A stretch of DNA of 29,459 nucleotides from Clostridia bacterium (GTDB lineage Bacteria > Bacillota_A > Clostridia > UMGS1883 > HGM11501). The notes below the pieces were generated by a model, which saw only the letters and a list, made by a program, of their open reading frames with translations, had not been told where the DNA came from and did no database searches. The stretch is from the NCBI GenBank assembly GCA_017536285.1, contig JAFXHP010000091.1:1-29459 (forward strand). The letters are read 5' to 3'. Made by a program: the position numbers and the translations under genes. This document shows positions 8,791 to 17,525 of the stretch, one piece after another. How positions within the stretch are numbered: position 1 is the first letter of the stretch; every line of letters begins with the position of its first letter.

Positions 8791-9228
8791 TCACATGAAA
8801 TAATAGATAAGGCCGCATATTACGCTGGTTAATCCGCCGTATGTCAATACAGGGCCTGCAATTGAAAACATCTTTACTCCAACGCCCAGAATGTATCCTT
8901 CGGGTACAAATTCCATGGCAGGTGAAACTATTGAATTGGCAAATCCGGTTACGGGAACCAATGTGCCTGCTCCGCCTACTTTTGCAATTTTATCATATAC
9001 GCCTATTGCGGTAAGAATGGCAGAAGCTAAAATTAAAGTAACGGTAACCAAAGCTCCGGAAACTTTATCCGAAACATTTAAAGAGGAGTAAAAATCTAGG
9101 AGAATCTGCCCTGCGGCACAAATTGTCCCGCCTGTTAAAAAAGCAAAGGCGGTGTTTTTTATTATGGGAGATTTTTTAGCCATGGAATCAGAAAGCTTTT
9201 GGTAGTCCTTTTTGGAAATTTCGCTCAT
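8791..9228 (-). CDS. spoVAC: Stage V sporulation protein AC
   Basis: The 145-residue membrane protein has a polar N-terminus (KKDYQKLSDSMAKKSP) followed by several hydrophobic segments, including FLTGGTICAAGQILLDFY, LVTVTLILASAILTAIGVY and FSIAGPVLTYGGLTSVICGLIYY. The segment GAGTLVPVTGFANSIVSPAMEF is typical of SpoVAC. In Bacillus the protein acts as a mechanosensitive channel in the spore inner membrane for dipicolinate movement. I chose the ATG at 9228 because AAGGAG lies 8 bases upstream. An in-frame start 39 bases further out lacks a ribosome binding site. Transcription by a forespore sigma factor is expected, but I could not identify a convincing sigma-G promoter in the AT-rich region above it. 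Confidence 0.95.
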   Translation of the reverse strand: MSEISKKDYQKLSDSMAKKSPIIKNTAFAFLTGGTICAAGQILLDFYSSLNVSDKVSGALVTVTLILASAILTAIGVYDKIAKVGGAGTLVPVTGFANSIVSPAMEFVPEGYILGVGVKMFSIAGPVLTYGGLTSVICGLIYYFM

Positions 9229-9319
9229 ATAAAAACTCCTTTTTACCTTTTTATTTAGTTTTAACATAAGAGGAAAGTTTATGCGAAAAAAATATTTACA
9301 TAAAATTAATTTATTTTAG

Positions 9320-9348
9320 TGGAATTTTTTTATAAAGTGTGTTATACT
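9320..9348 (+). promoter_or_regulatory. Possible promoter of the clpE-like gene
   Basis: TATACT (9343-9348) is a good -10 box. At 17-bp spacing the -35 is TGGAAT (9320-9325), a weak match to TTGACA. No pair of CtsR-type AAGTCAAA heptads is visible around it. The 150-base region between divergent spoVAC and clpE otherwise holds only AT-rich sequence. Confidence 0.45.
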
Positions 9349-9380
9349 GTAATTTACTATGGGAAAGGATTGATTTTTTT

Positions 9381-11627
9381 ATGATGATGTGTACGAGATG
9401 CCATAAAAATGTGGCGGTCGTGTTTATAACAAAGCTTGAAAACGGAAAGACAATAAACGAAGGCCTTTGCCTTAAGTGTGCCAAGGAAATGGGAATTCCG
9501 GCGGTTGATAAAATTATGCCCAATATGCCTGATATGGAAAACTTATCGGAGGAAGAACTTGAAAACATGACGAATCAAATTGCCGATATGTTCGGAGGAG
9601 AAATTCCCGGCATGATGAGCGGACTGTTTCCAAAAAGCGGTGAAGAAGCTTCCTACGATGACACAGAAGATGTAAAGGAAGATAAACAGGATAAAAAGGA
9701 CCCCGGCAAAAAACAAAATAAAAGAAAAATGCTGGAAACTTTCGGCACCAACCTTAATGAAAGAGCAAAAGAAGGCAAGGTGGACCGAGTAATAGGGAGA
9801 GACAGGGAAATTCAGCGTTTGATTGAAATACTTAATCGCAGACAAAAAAATAACCCCTGCTTGCTTGGTGAACCCGGAGTGGGTAAAACCGCTATTGCAG
9901 AGGGGCTTGCTGTAAGGATTGTGGAGAAAAAGGTTCCGGAAAAACTTCTTGATAAGGAAGTCTATGCTCTTGACTTTACGGCGATTGTCGCAGGAACTCA
10001 GTTCAGAGGGCAGTTTGAGGCGAGACTTAAGGGAATCCTTGAGGAAGCCAAGAAGTGCGGCAATATAATACTTGTAATTGATGAAATCCATAATATTATG
10101 GGTGCAGGCGATGCAGAAGGTGCAATGAACGCCGCAAACATATTAAAGCCGGCTCTTGCCAGGGGAGCGGTGCAGATAATAGGTGCAACAACTCTTACAG
10201 AATACAGAAAGCACATAGAAAAAGATACGGCTCTGGCGAGGAGATTTCAGACAATTATCGTTGATGAGCCGTCGCTTTCTGAAACTGTGGAAATATTAAA
10301 GGGAATAAGACCGTATTATGAAAATTATCATCATGTAATAATATCGGATGAGTGTTTGAGAGCAGCTGCGGTTTTATCCGAGAGATACTTAAATGAAAAG
10401 TTTTTGCCGGATAAAGCTATTGACGTAATAGACGAAGCAGGCTCCAAGGCTAATCTTGCCAATGAGGCGTTGGCACGTCTTACCGTATTAAAGCGTGAGC
10501 TAAATAAGCTTACTGCGGAAAAGGAAGCTGTGGAAAACGACGATTCCATTGATTACTATAAAAAGATGTCCGAGTACAAGACCAAAGAAGAACAGCTCGG
10601 GGCGGAAATTTCACAGCTTGAAAAAGCCAGCGAATTTACTTCGCTGACTGTGGATCACATTGCGTCAGTAATTGAGAATATGACAAAAATTCCTGTTCAG
10701 AAAATAACTGAGCTTGAAACAGATAAGCTTTTGTCTCTGGAGGAGATTTTGCACAAGAGAGTAATAGGACAGGATAAGGCTGTGGATGCTGTCGCCCGTG
10801 CAATCAGGCGTAACCGTGCGGGACTCTCTAAAAAGATGCGTCCTGCGTCATTTATATTCGTGGGTCCAACAGGTGTTGGTAAAACAGAGCTTGCAAAGGC
10901 ATTGGCAGAGGCTATGTTTGACAGCGAGGATTATATTATCCGTATGGATATGACAGAATATATGGAAAAGCATTCCGTTGCCAAAATCATCGGTTCACCT
11001 CCGGGATATGTGGGTTATGACGACGCCGGTCAGCTTACTGAAAAGATAAGACGTCGCCCGTATTCTGTTATTCTGCTTGATGAAATTGAGAAGGCACACC
11101 CTGACATTCATAACATTCTTTTACAGATTTTAGATGACGGAAGACTTACAGACAGCCATGGTAAGGTAGTAAGCTTTGAGCATGCTGTAATTATTATGAC
11201 CTCTAATGCAGGCTCTGACTGGAAAGGTTCGGGTCTTGGATTTACACCGGATGCGGCAGCGGCAGATTCCGAAAAGGTAAAGCGTGCTCTTAAGGATGTT
11301 TTCCGTCCTGAATTCTTAAACAGAGTTGACGAGGTTGTGGTGTTTAATCGAATTACTGAAGAGGATTCTTTGAAAATTGTTGACATCATGCTTTCTGACA
11401 TTACCTTTATGCTTTCCGAAAAAGGCATAAAGCTTGTTGTGACAGAGGAGGCGAAAAAGTATATTGCATCAAAAGGATATGACGATAAAAACGGTGCAAG
11501 GCCCATGCGTCGCCTTATTTCCAACGACATGGAGGATATTGTGGCAGAGGCCATTATAAGAGGAAAGCTTAAAGCGGGAGATACATGCACTATAGGCGTT
11601 GTACAAGATAGGCTTGCAATAGTATAA
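9381..11627 (+). CDS. clpE: ClpE-type AAA+ unfoldase (Clp protease ATP-binding subunit)
   Basis: The 748-residue protein has an N-terminal zinc finger (Cys4, Cys7, Cys30, Cys33) in place of the Clp-N double repeat of ClpC, which is the ClpE arrangement. An acidic/lysine-rich linker follows. The first AAA+ module has Walker A GEPGVGKT (163-170) and IDEIHNIMGAG. A short coiled-coil/UVR-like middle region lies around LKRELNKLTAEKE. The second AAA+ module has GPTGVGKT (495-502) and LDEIEKAHPDI, followed by the C-terminal D2 domain. It should unfold damaged proteins and feed them to ClpP, which is not in the window. AAAGGA lies 11 bases before the chosen ATG, a slightly long spacing. Confidence 0.9.
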   Translation: MMMCTRCHKNVAVVFITKLENGKTINEGLCLKCAKEMGIPAVDKIMPNMPDMENLSEEELENMTNQIADMFGGEIPGMMSGLFPKSGEEASYDDTEDVKEDKQDKKDPGKKQNKRKMLETFGTNLNERAKEGKVDRVIGRDREIQRLIEILNRRQKNNPCLLGEPGVGKTAIAEGLAVRIVEKKVPEKLLDKEVYALDFTAIVAGTQFRGQFEARLKGILEEAKKCGNIILVIDEIHNIMGAGDAEGAMNAANILKPALARGAVQIIGATTLTEYRKHIEKDTALARRFQTIIVDEPSLSETVEILKGIRPYYENYHHVIISDECLRAAAVLSERYLNEKFLPDKAIDVIDEAGSKANLANEALARLTVLKRELNKLTAEKEAVENDDSIDYYKKMSEYKTKEEQLGAEISQLEKASEFTSLTVDHIASVIENMTKIPVQKITELETDKLLSLEEILHKRVIGQDKAVDAVARAIRRNRAGLSKKMRPASFIFVGPTGVGKTELAKALAEAMFDSEDYIIRMDMTEYMEKHSVAKIIGSPPGYVGYDDAGQLTEKIRRRPYSVILLDEIEKAHPDIHNILLQILDDGRLTDSHGKVVSFEHAVIIMTSNAGSDWKGSGLGFTPDAAAADSEKVKRALKDVFRPEFLNRVDEVVVFNRITEEDSLKIVDIMLSDITFMLSEKGIKLVVTEEAKKYIASKGYDDKNGARPMRRLISNDMEDIVAEAIIRGKLKAGDTCTIGVVQDRLAIV

Positions 11628-11632
11628 AACTC

Positions 11633-11661
11633 TTGCAAAACGGATTTTATTATGTTATAAT
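11633..11661 (+). promoter_or_regulatory. Promoter of the RNase P RNA gene
   Basis: TTGCAA (11633-11638) and TATAAT (11656-11661) are separated by 17 bp. A start about 7 bases downstream falls at 11668, matching the first base of the RNA predicted from its P1 helix. It begins only 5 bases after the clpE stop. Confidence 0.88.
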
Positions 11662-11668
11662 AACGAAG

Positions 11669-12026
11669 ATGTAGGACAGACAATCGCGGGACAGGAGAAA
11701 TCCTGTAATGAGGAAAGTCCGGGCTCCCGGGCAAAGGATGCCGGGTAACTCCCGGTGAAGGTAACTTTAAGGAAAGTGCAACAGAAACATACCGCCCGTA
11801 GGATTTTGAATATTTTCCTACGGGTAAGGGCGAAATGGTGAGGTAAGAGCTCACCGGCTTCGGGGTAATCCGAAGGCCGTGTAAACCCCATCCGGAGCAA
11901 CGTCTGCAATGGCGGAAAGGGCAAAAGATGGCCCGTCTCCTTTTCGGCAGGCGGCTTTAGCCTTGCAGAGATGCATGGCATAGATAGATGATTGTCTGAT
12001 ACAGAACCCGGCTTACAGTCCTGCTT
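11669..12026 (+). ncRNA. rnpB: RNase P RNA (bacterial type A)
   Basis: This is the catalytic RNA that trims the 5' ends of tRNA precursors. The universal 5' core GAGGAAAGTCCGGGCTCC starts near 11710. GTGCAACAGAAACATACCGCC, AAGGGCGAAATGGTGAGGTAAGAGCTCACC and the 3' core GAACCCGGCTTACAG are all in the expected order. The ends are set by P1 pairing of GTAGGAC (11671-11677) with GTCCTGC (12018-12024). The P12-type arm (GAGGTAAGAGCTCACCGGC region) and the overall length of about 358 nt fit an ancestral type A RNA rather than the Bacillus type B. It lies between clpE and a shared terminator. Confidence 0.97.
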
Positions 12027-12029
12027 CAT

Positions 12030-12063
12030 AAAAAAGAGAGCGTATAAATACGCTCTCTTTTTT
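12030..12063 (+). terminator. Bidirectional terminator between rnpB and the minus-strand gene
   Basis: A 15-bp stem, AAAAAAGAGAGCGTA (12030-12044) and TACGCTCTCTTTTTT (12049-12063), encloses TAAA. Both sides carry an A-run/T-run, so it can terminate rnpB on the plus strand and the convergent gene on the minus strand, whose stop codon overlaps its edge. Confidence 0.94.
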
Positions 12064-13954
12064 AATTATCTGTTCTTTTATATGTGGGGACAACCTTGTG
12101 TACGGCTTCTTTTATTATGTCCGGATCCGATGTTTTAACAGCATCCGACAATACGGAAAGTTTTTGATTGACTTCTTCGATTGTAATATCGAAGGGCTTT
12201 CCGATAAATATTTTTTCGTGGGAGGTATCGGTTAATCCTTCTTCACTCATTAAAAGTTCTTCGTAAAGCTTTTCTCCGGGACGAAGACCTGTAACCTTAA
12301 TTGGAATGTCCACATTGGGAGTGAATCCTGAAAGACGTATAAGGTTTTCGGCAAGGTCATAAATTCTTACCGGACTTCCCATATCAAGTACAAATATTTC
12401 TCCGCCACCCGCATTTGCCGCCGCCTGAATTACAAGCTGAGAGGCTTCGGGTATTGTCATAAAGAATCGGGTGATATCCTTGTGGGTTACGGTAACAGGA
12501 CCGCCGTGGGCAATCTGCTTTTTGAAAAGTGGGATAACACTTCCGTTGGAGCCAAGTACGTTTCCGAATCGTACAGCAACAAATTTAGTATCGCTTACCT
12601 TATCCATTGCCTGAATAATCATTTCGCACATTCTCTTTGTTGCACCCATGACATTTGTGGGATTAACGGCTTTGTCTGTGGAAATCATTACAAACTTTGA
12701 AACGTTGTGTTTTGCGGCATAAGTGGCAACGTTATATGTGCCGAATACATTGTTTTTAATTGCTTCTCCGGGCGAATCTTCCATAAGAGGAACGTGCTTG
12801 TGTGCAGCTGCATGGAAAATTATGCTGGGTTTATATGTGGAAAATACAGCATCAAGGCGTTCTCCGTCCCTGACAGATGCAATTATCACGGAAAGATTTA
12901 AATCGGGATAACTTTCACGAAGCTCCATCTGGAGGTCATAGGCATTGTTTTCGTATATATCAAGAACGATAAGGTGGGAGGGGGAAAACTTGGCAATCTG
13001 TCTGCAAAGCTCGCTTCCGATTGAACCTCCTCCGCCGGTTACCATAACGACCTTTCCTTTAATATCTTCTTCAACTGCACTGTTGTCAAGTACAATGCTG
13101 TCTCTTGCGAGAAGGTCTTCGATTTCTACGTTACGGGAAACAAATTTTTGTGGGTCGCCGTCCACCAGTGAGTTTTTTGCACTTTCCATAATTTTAAGCT
13201 TACAGCCTGTTTTGTTGCATTTATTAAGAATGGCTGTACGCTCTTTTGCGGAAAGTGAAGGAATAGCAAGGTGTATTTCGTCAACGGAATGGTTTGAACA
13301 GATGGATTCAATATCATCAAGCGAACCTAAAATACGAACATCCTCTATGAAAGAGTTCTTTTTTCTGTAATCATCATCTATAAATCCTACAATATTGTAA
13401 AATACATTGGAATTGATATCAGTAATGAGGTTGTGAAGCAATATGTTTCCGCCGTCACCGGCACCGATGATAAGAACGTTTACCGTTTTTGAAGAGGTTG
13501 TTTTCTGCTTTCTGATTTTTGATATTTTTGATATTCCTCTTATTGCCATTCTTGAAAGAATAGCCCAGAGGAAAAATGTTATATTATAAAGAACGGCAAA
13601 ACGTTCACCGATATACTGCGATACACCTGAGAAGAAAAGGGAACTTATAAGAGTATTGATTGCAGAAGAAATGATCAGGGAGGATATAAGTCTGATATAA
13701 TTCTTTGTGCCTGCATAAAGCCACATTACTTGCTGACTTCTGGACAAGGTGACTGTAAGAAGGTATATGGCTATGGTAACCATCAGGTATAAAACATCAA
13801 AATTATCGAAAGAGGTTTTAACGGTAAAAATGTCAGGTATTGAATGAATTGATGTGTTTAAAAAAACCTTGGTAAAGAAATACACTAAGATGGCTACAAT
13901 AAAATCGTAAAACAATAAATATCTGTTTCTTGTAAATTTTTTAAAGTATTTCAT
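12062..13954 (-). CDS. Membrane-anchored nucleotide-sugar 4,6-dehydratase/epimerase (FlaA1/PglF/CapD type)
   Basis: A 630-residue protein of the WbpM/PglF class. Four or so membrane helices occupy residues 10-125. A CoA-binding-like Rossmann domain follows (NVLIIGAGDGGNILLHNL). The catalytic extended SDR domain has NAD motif VTGGGGSIGSELCRQI near residue 305. MISTDKAVNPTNVMGATKR (around residue 430) supplies the active-site Lys, with Met where ordinary SDRs have Tyr, as normal for this class. Such enzymes convert UDP-GlcNAc to a 4-keto-6-deoxy sugar for capsule, glycan or pseudaminic/bacillosamine-type pathways. The substrate cannot be fixed from sequence. I chose the ATG at 13954, since GGGGAG is 9 bases upstream. 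It is a single-gene unit. Confidence 0.93.
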   Translation of the reverse strand: MKYFKKFTRNRYLLFYDFIVAILVYFFTKVFLNTSIHSIPDIFTVKTSFDNFDVLYLMVTIAIYLLTVTLSRSQQVMWLYAGTKNYIRLISSLIISSAINTLISSLFFSGVSQYIGERFAVLYNITFFLWAILSRMAIRGISKISKIRKQKTTSSKTVNVLIIGAGDGGNILLHNLITDINSNVFYNIVGFIDDDYRKKNSFIEDVRILGSLDDIESICSNHSVDEIHLAIPSLSAKERTAILNKCNKTGCKLKIMESAKNSLVDGDPQKFVSRNVEIEDLLARDSIVLDNSAVEEDIKGKVVMVTGGGGSIGSELCRQIAKFSPSHLIVLDIYENNAYDLQMELRESYPDLNLSVIIASVRDGERLDAVFSTYKPSIIFHAAAHKHVPLMEDSPGEAIKNNVFGTYNVATYAAKHNVSKFVMISTDKAVNPTNVMGATKRMCEMIIQAMDKVSDTKFVAVRFGNVLGSNGSVIPLFKKQIAHGGPVTVTHKDITRFFMTIPEASQLVIQAAANAGGGEIFVLDMGSPVRIYDLAENLIRLSGFTPNVDIPIKVTGLRPGEKLYEELLMSEEGLTDTSHEKIFIGKPFDITIEEVNQKLSVLSDAVKTSDPDIIKEAVHKVVPTYKRTDN

Positions 13955-13997
13955 CTGAGACAGCTCCCCTTGCATAGAAATATCCTATATCCAATTT

Positions 13998-14026
13998 ATT
14001 ATATCATATTGATTAAGGAAAAGCAA
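13998..14026 (-). promoter_or_regulatory. Promoter of the nucleotide-sugar dehydratase gene
   Basis: Read on the minus strand, TTGCTT (14026-14021) and TATAAT (14003-13998) are 17 bp apart, giving a start near 13991 and a leader of about 37 bases. The -35 overlaps the outer arm of an inverted repeat, CCCCTTGC (13966-13973) and GCAAGGGG (14023-14030). Confidence 0.82.
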
Positions 14027-14075
14027 GGGGTAAAAAACAAGGGATCTCTACGATTTTTTCTCGAAAACTTAATTT

Positions 14076-14105
14076 TTGATAGTTAATGTGGTAAAATATT
14101 ATATT
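14076..14105 (+). promoter_or_regulatory. Likely promoter of the 11-gene operon
   Basis: TTGATA (14076-14081) and TATATT (14100-14105) are 18 bp apart, followed by an AT-rich stretch up to the first gene. A second possible -10, TATACT (14113-14118), has no good -35. I see no other promoter-like sequence of this quality between here and 27621, apart from a weak possibility in the 35-base gap before 24303. Confidence 0.6.
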
Positions 14106-14145
14106 AAATTATTATACTGATTTTTATAGTAGGAAATGGGAAGAG

Positions 14146-15774
14146 GTGATTCCTATATTTGATACATTGATACGAGTACATTTTTCTAAAAAAGTGTATT
14201 TTTCAATTGCACTGTTATTAATTATGTTTTGCGGAATCTTTGAGGTTATCCTTCCCAAGATAATAGCCGATGTTTTAGAGTGCGGCGTAGCCCAGGCAGA
14301 TTTTGCCGTGATTTACGAAATGATTATAAAAATGATGGTGATTTCCGGACTTATTGCTGTTTTCAGCTATTTTGCATCGGCATTGCTGGCAGTGGCAAAA
14401 TCCGATTTTGAAAATAACTTGCGTTTGGGGATATTTAAGAAATATCAAACATCCTGTGAGATGGAAGTTACGAGCGGTAAAAGCGTAACGATGCTTACAG
14501 CTGATGTTGATAAGGTTTCAGACATTGTGATTTTTGCCGTAGAACTTGTTTTCAAACCCTTCGTGATGACTGTTCTCAGCTTTATAATGATATTTTTCAT
14601 CGATAAATATGTGGGATTATGCTTTTTGTTTTTCTTTTTGCTGCAGATAGTGCTTATTAATTACTTCTCGAAGAGATTACAGCACGGATTTGAAAAGGTG
14701 CAATCTGTAATAGATAAAATAAACAGCCATATTCAGGAAGTTTTGGACAATATAAAATTCGTCAAAATTTCATGTTCTCAGAAATATGAAAGCGATAAGT
14801 TCGATGAAATGAATGAAAAAAGATACGATGAAAAAGTGTATATACTGAAAAAAATAAGCTATTTTAATCCTTTGGTTGCTTTTTTTATGAATCTGGCATT
14901 GGCACTTACGGTTGTTTTTCTGGGAATAAAAAACAGCTGGTCCGGTACAGAGGTGGGCAGTGTGATAATGCTTATATCCTATGCAGAGCAAATTGTAACG
15001 GCTATCGTTTCTTCGGGCAGAGGAATTCAGCAGTTTTCAGAATATAAGGCATCGTACGGGAGAATGAAAGAAATATTATTTAAAGAAGAACCGGCAGATA
15101 AGACTTACGGTACGGGAAAAATAAGCCGGGTTACTTTTGATGATGTAACGTGCGTTGATTCAAATGGAAGAACTTTGTTTGAAAATTTGAATTTTACAAT
15201 AAAAACCGGAGACAGAATTGCCGTAATCGGAAGTACAGGATGCGGAAAAACACTTTTTTCAGGGCTTTTTTCAGGAAGAAGCAAGCCTGATTTCGGAAAA
15301 GTTATAATAAATGATAATAATGAAATGGCGGAATTCAGCAGAGACAAAGTTGCGTATGTTGGAGAAGGAAACGGAATATTCTCTCTGAGCATTTATGATA
15401 ATATTTCTCTCGGTAGGGATAATCTTTCATTAGAGGAAGTTGAAAAGATAGTTGACGTTGTGAGGCTTAATGATTTTGTTGATAGCCGTAAATATAAATT
15501 GAAAACAATGCTTACGTCTGACGGAAGCACTGTATCCGGAGGAGAGAGGCAACGCATTGCTTTGGCAAGGGCATTGGCTGGAAAGCCTGATGTACTGGTA
15601 ATTGACAATTCGACGTCTTCTGTTGATTATTTATCCGAAACGGAAATACTGCAAAATATTACAGAATATATGCCGGAATTAATGATTATTTTTATTACGC
15701 AAAGAAACAACAGCTTGAAAAATGTCGTGGAGAAACTTAATTTTAAGGAACAGAAGGTGTTTGCCGTTGGATAA
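14146..15774 (+). CDS. ABC exporter half-transporter with a degenerate ATP site (subunit 1)
   Basis: A 542-residue membrane domain fused to an ATPase. Six helices lie within residues 15-290, and the ATPase domain starts near residue 325. Walker A GSTGCGKTL is at 362-370, and the signature SGGERQ (464-469) is intact. The Walker B region ends VIDNS, with Asn488 where the catalytic Glu should be. The H-loop reads FITQRN, with Gln519 in place of His. The Q-loop reads VAYVGEGN, also atypical. These losses mean its own Walker A/B site is probably non-hydrolytic. This is normal for one half of a heterodimeric exporter paired with the next gene. The start is GTG 14146 behind GGAAATGGGAAGAG. The substrate is unknown. 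Confidence 0.9.
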   Translation: MIPIFDTLIRVHFSKKVYFSIALLLIMFCGIFEVILPKIIADVLECGVAQADFAVIYEMIIKMMVISGLIAVFSYFASALLAVAKSDFENNLRLGIFKKYQTSCEMEVTSGKSVTMLTADVDKVSDIVIFAVELVFKPFVMTVLSFIMIFFIDKYVGLCFLFFFLLQIVLINYFSKRLQHGFEKVQSVIDKINSHIQEVLDNIKFVKISCSQKYESDKFDEMNEKRYDEKVYILKKISYFNPLVAFFMNLALALTVVFLGIKNSWSGTEVGSVIMLISYAEQIVTAIVSSGRGIQQFSEYKASYGRMKEILFKEEPADKTYGTGKISRVTFDDVTCVDSNGRTLFENLNFTIKTGDRIAVIGSTGCGKTLFSGLFSGRSKPDFGKVIINDNNEMAEFSRDKVAYVGEGNGIFSLSIYDNISLGRDNLSLEEVEKIVDVVRLNDFVDSRKYKLKTMLTSDGSTVSGGERQRIALARALAGKPDVLVIDNSTSSVDYLSETEILQNITEYMPELMIIFITQRNNSLKNVVEKLNFKEQKVFAVG

Positions 15775-17524
15775 ATACCGTTTGGATTCGCACATTGGGA
15801 AAAAAGTAATTAAAGAAACGTTTCACACTTATATTTCAAGCGAGAAAAAAACATTGATTTTTGTAACGGCTCTTATACTATTTGCACTCTTTCTGGAACT
15901 TTGCATTCCTGTTTATCTGGAAGAAATAATAAATATTTTTGTATACAAGAAAACGGATACAAACGTAACCATTTCCATATGCAAGCTGCTTTGCACATTT
16001 GTCTTTTTGGCCATAGCTGAAATACATAAAAATAAAATCATGGCAAAACTGGCAGAAAAGCTTGGAAAGAATCTGCGTGAAAAAGTATTTGGCGGATTTG
16101 TATCCATGTCCTGCGGAGACATGGATAAATACAATCACGGAGATCTTATGAGCCGTCTTGTAAATGATATAGAAAAGATAAGCTCGGTTATTGATTTGTA
16201 CGATATGCTGCTGTCCACTTCTGTAATGACAATAGGTACAATGGTGCTTATGCTTTCTAAAAATATGAAATTGGCTGCTGTCTCCTTGGTTGTGGGGTTG
16301 ATTTCGTTTCTGCTTATCAAAATTCTCTCAGGCGTAATGAGAGACTGCTACTTTGAACAACAGATAGAAATCGGAGCATTGACAACTGATATTGAAGAAG
16401 TCGCAAAAAACAGTAAAACCATTGACAATACAAATTCACATAGCTTTTTCTTTGGCAGAGTTAAAAGGCAAAGTGAAAAGTTTAAAAAAATCAGGCAAAA
16501 AACCATGATAATAAATGCTATTCTTCCTTCGGCTGTGTTGATTTTAGGAAACCTTAACTGCATTTTATTGATTTTTCTGGGATACGACAGTGTTGTTGAA
16601 GGTATCGTTACAATAGGTGCACTTCAGAGCATCATAATGTATTCAAAGCAGTTTATGGAGTCTGTTAACATGCTTGGGGATACAGCCATAAAGATACAAG
16701 GTTTCTTTTCGGGATGTGACAGAATTTCCGAGCTGTTTGAAAACAGCAGTGCGGATTATGAAAATAATGTTTTAGAAGAAAACGGGAACAATAAGTACGC
16801 TGTAATGTTTAATCGTGTTACTTTCGGTTATTCCGAGGATAAACCGATTTTAAAGGATTGCAATTTCAGAGTGGAAAACGGGAAAAAGGTTGCATTGATA
16901 GGATATACCGGGTGCGGCAAATCTACAATTTCCAATTTGATGATGAAGCTTTATGAGGGCTATCAGGGAGAAATATTTATAAAAGGTAAGGATTTGAAAA
17001 CCATAAGCGATACTTCGCTGAAAAGTATGGTGGCTGTATCTTTACAGGAACCGAAAATTGCAGCAGGTACGGTTTATGAAAATATAATATACGGTTTTGA
17101 AGAAGGAAAAAGGGAAGATGTGGAAGAGCTAATCCGTCTTACCGATTTGGGAGAGTTTGGCCGTTTCTTTCCTGAAGGACTTGATACGGTTGTTTCAAAT
17201 TCAAGTCTTACATTAAATCAGAAACAGATAATTTCAGTTTTAAGAATTCTCAATGCAGATCCGGATATTATTATTTTCGACGAAACTTTGGCGGGATTTG
17301 ACAGTAATAACAACCTAAAAATTAAAGAGAAGCTTATGGAAAGATTTTCTGATAAAACGATTATATTTATCGGGCATGACCTTGAAAACTTTAAAAATAT
17401 GGATCTCATATATGTTCTTGATGACGGATGCATAGAAGAACAGGGAACGCACGATGAATTGATAAAACTTAAGAAAAAATATTATAGCTTGTATAACATT
17501 CAGCAAGCAGGAAAGGAAATATGA
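15767..17524 (+). CDS. ABC exporter half-transporter with the catalytic ATP site (subunit 2)
   Basis: A 585-residue six-helix membrane domain fused to an ATPase. Walker A is GYTGCGKST (379-387). Walker B IIIFDE carries catalytic Glu506, and the H-loop FIGHD carries His537. The signature is LTLNQKQ (481-487) instead of LSGGQ, so this half supplies good catalytic residues but a poor signature, exactly complementary to the preceding protein. Together they should form one working and one degenerate ATP site. I favour TTG 15767 as start, with AGAAGG 9 bases upstream and an 8-base overlap with the previous gene. An upstream in-frame ATG at 15722 would overlap more and has no good ribosome binding site. 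Confidence 0.9.
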   Translation: MDKYRLDSHIGKKVIKETFHTYISSEKKTLIFVTALILFALFLELCIPVYLEEIINIFVYKKTDTNVTISICKLLCTFVFLAIAEIHKNKIMAKLAEKLGKNLREKVFGGFVSMSCGDMDKYNHGDLMSRLVNDIEKISSVIDLYDMLLSTSVMTIGTMVLMLSKNMKLAAVSLVVGLISFLLIKILSGVMRDCYFEQQIEIGALTTDIEEVAKNSKTIDNTNSHSFFFGRVKRQSEKFKKIRQKTMIINAILPSAVLILGNLNCILLIFLGYDSVVEGIVTIGALQSIIMYSKQFMESVNMLGDTAIKIQGFFSGCDRISELFENSSADYENNVLEENGNNKYAVMFNRVTFGYSEDKPILKDCNFRVENGKKVALIGYTGCGKSTISNLMMKLYEGYQGEIFIKGKDLKTISDTSLKSMVAVSLQEPKIAAGTVYENIIYGFEEGKREDVEELIRLTDLGEFGRFFPEGLDTVVSNSSLTLNQKQIISVLRILNADPDIIIFDETLAGFDSNNNLKIKEKLMERFSDKTIIFIGHDLENFKNMDLIYVLDDGCIEEQGTHDELIKLKKKYYSLYNIQQAGKEI

Positions 17525-17525
17525 T

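Noticed and set aside
9229..9320. Sigma-G promoter for spoVAC
   Set aside because: A GCATA element (minus strand, near 9280) is present, but no CATACTA-like -10 stands 17-18 bp downstream, so I could not support a call.
9543..10091. Minus-strand open frame of 182 codons opposite clpE
   Set aside because: The opposite strand of the linker and first AAA+ module of ClpE; low-complexity Phe/Leu/Ser translation and no start signal.
11108..12029. Open frames opposite rnpB and the clpE end
   Set aside because: The RNase P RNA accounts for 11669-12026; the frames are translations of structured RNA and of the clpE reverse strand.
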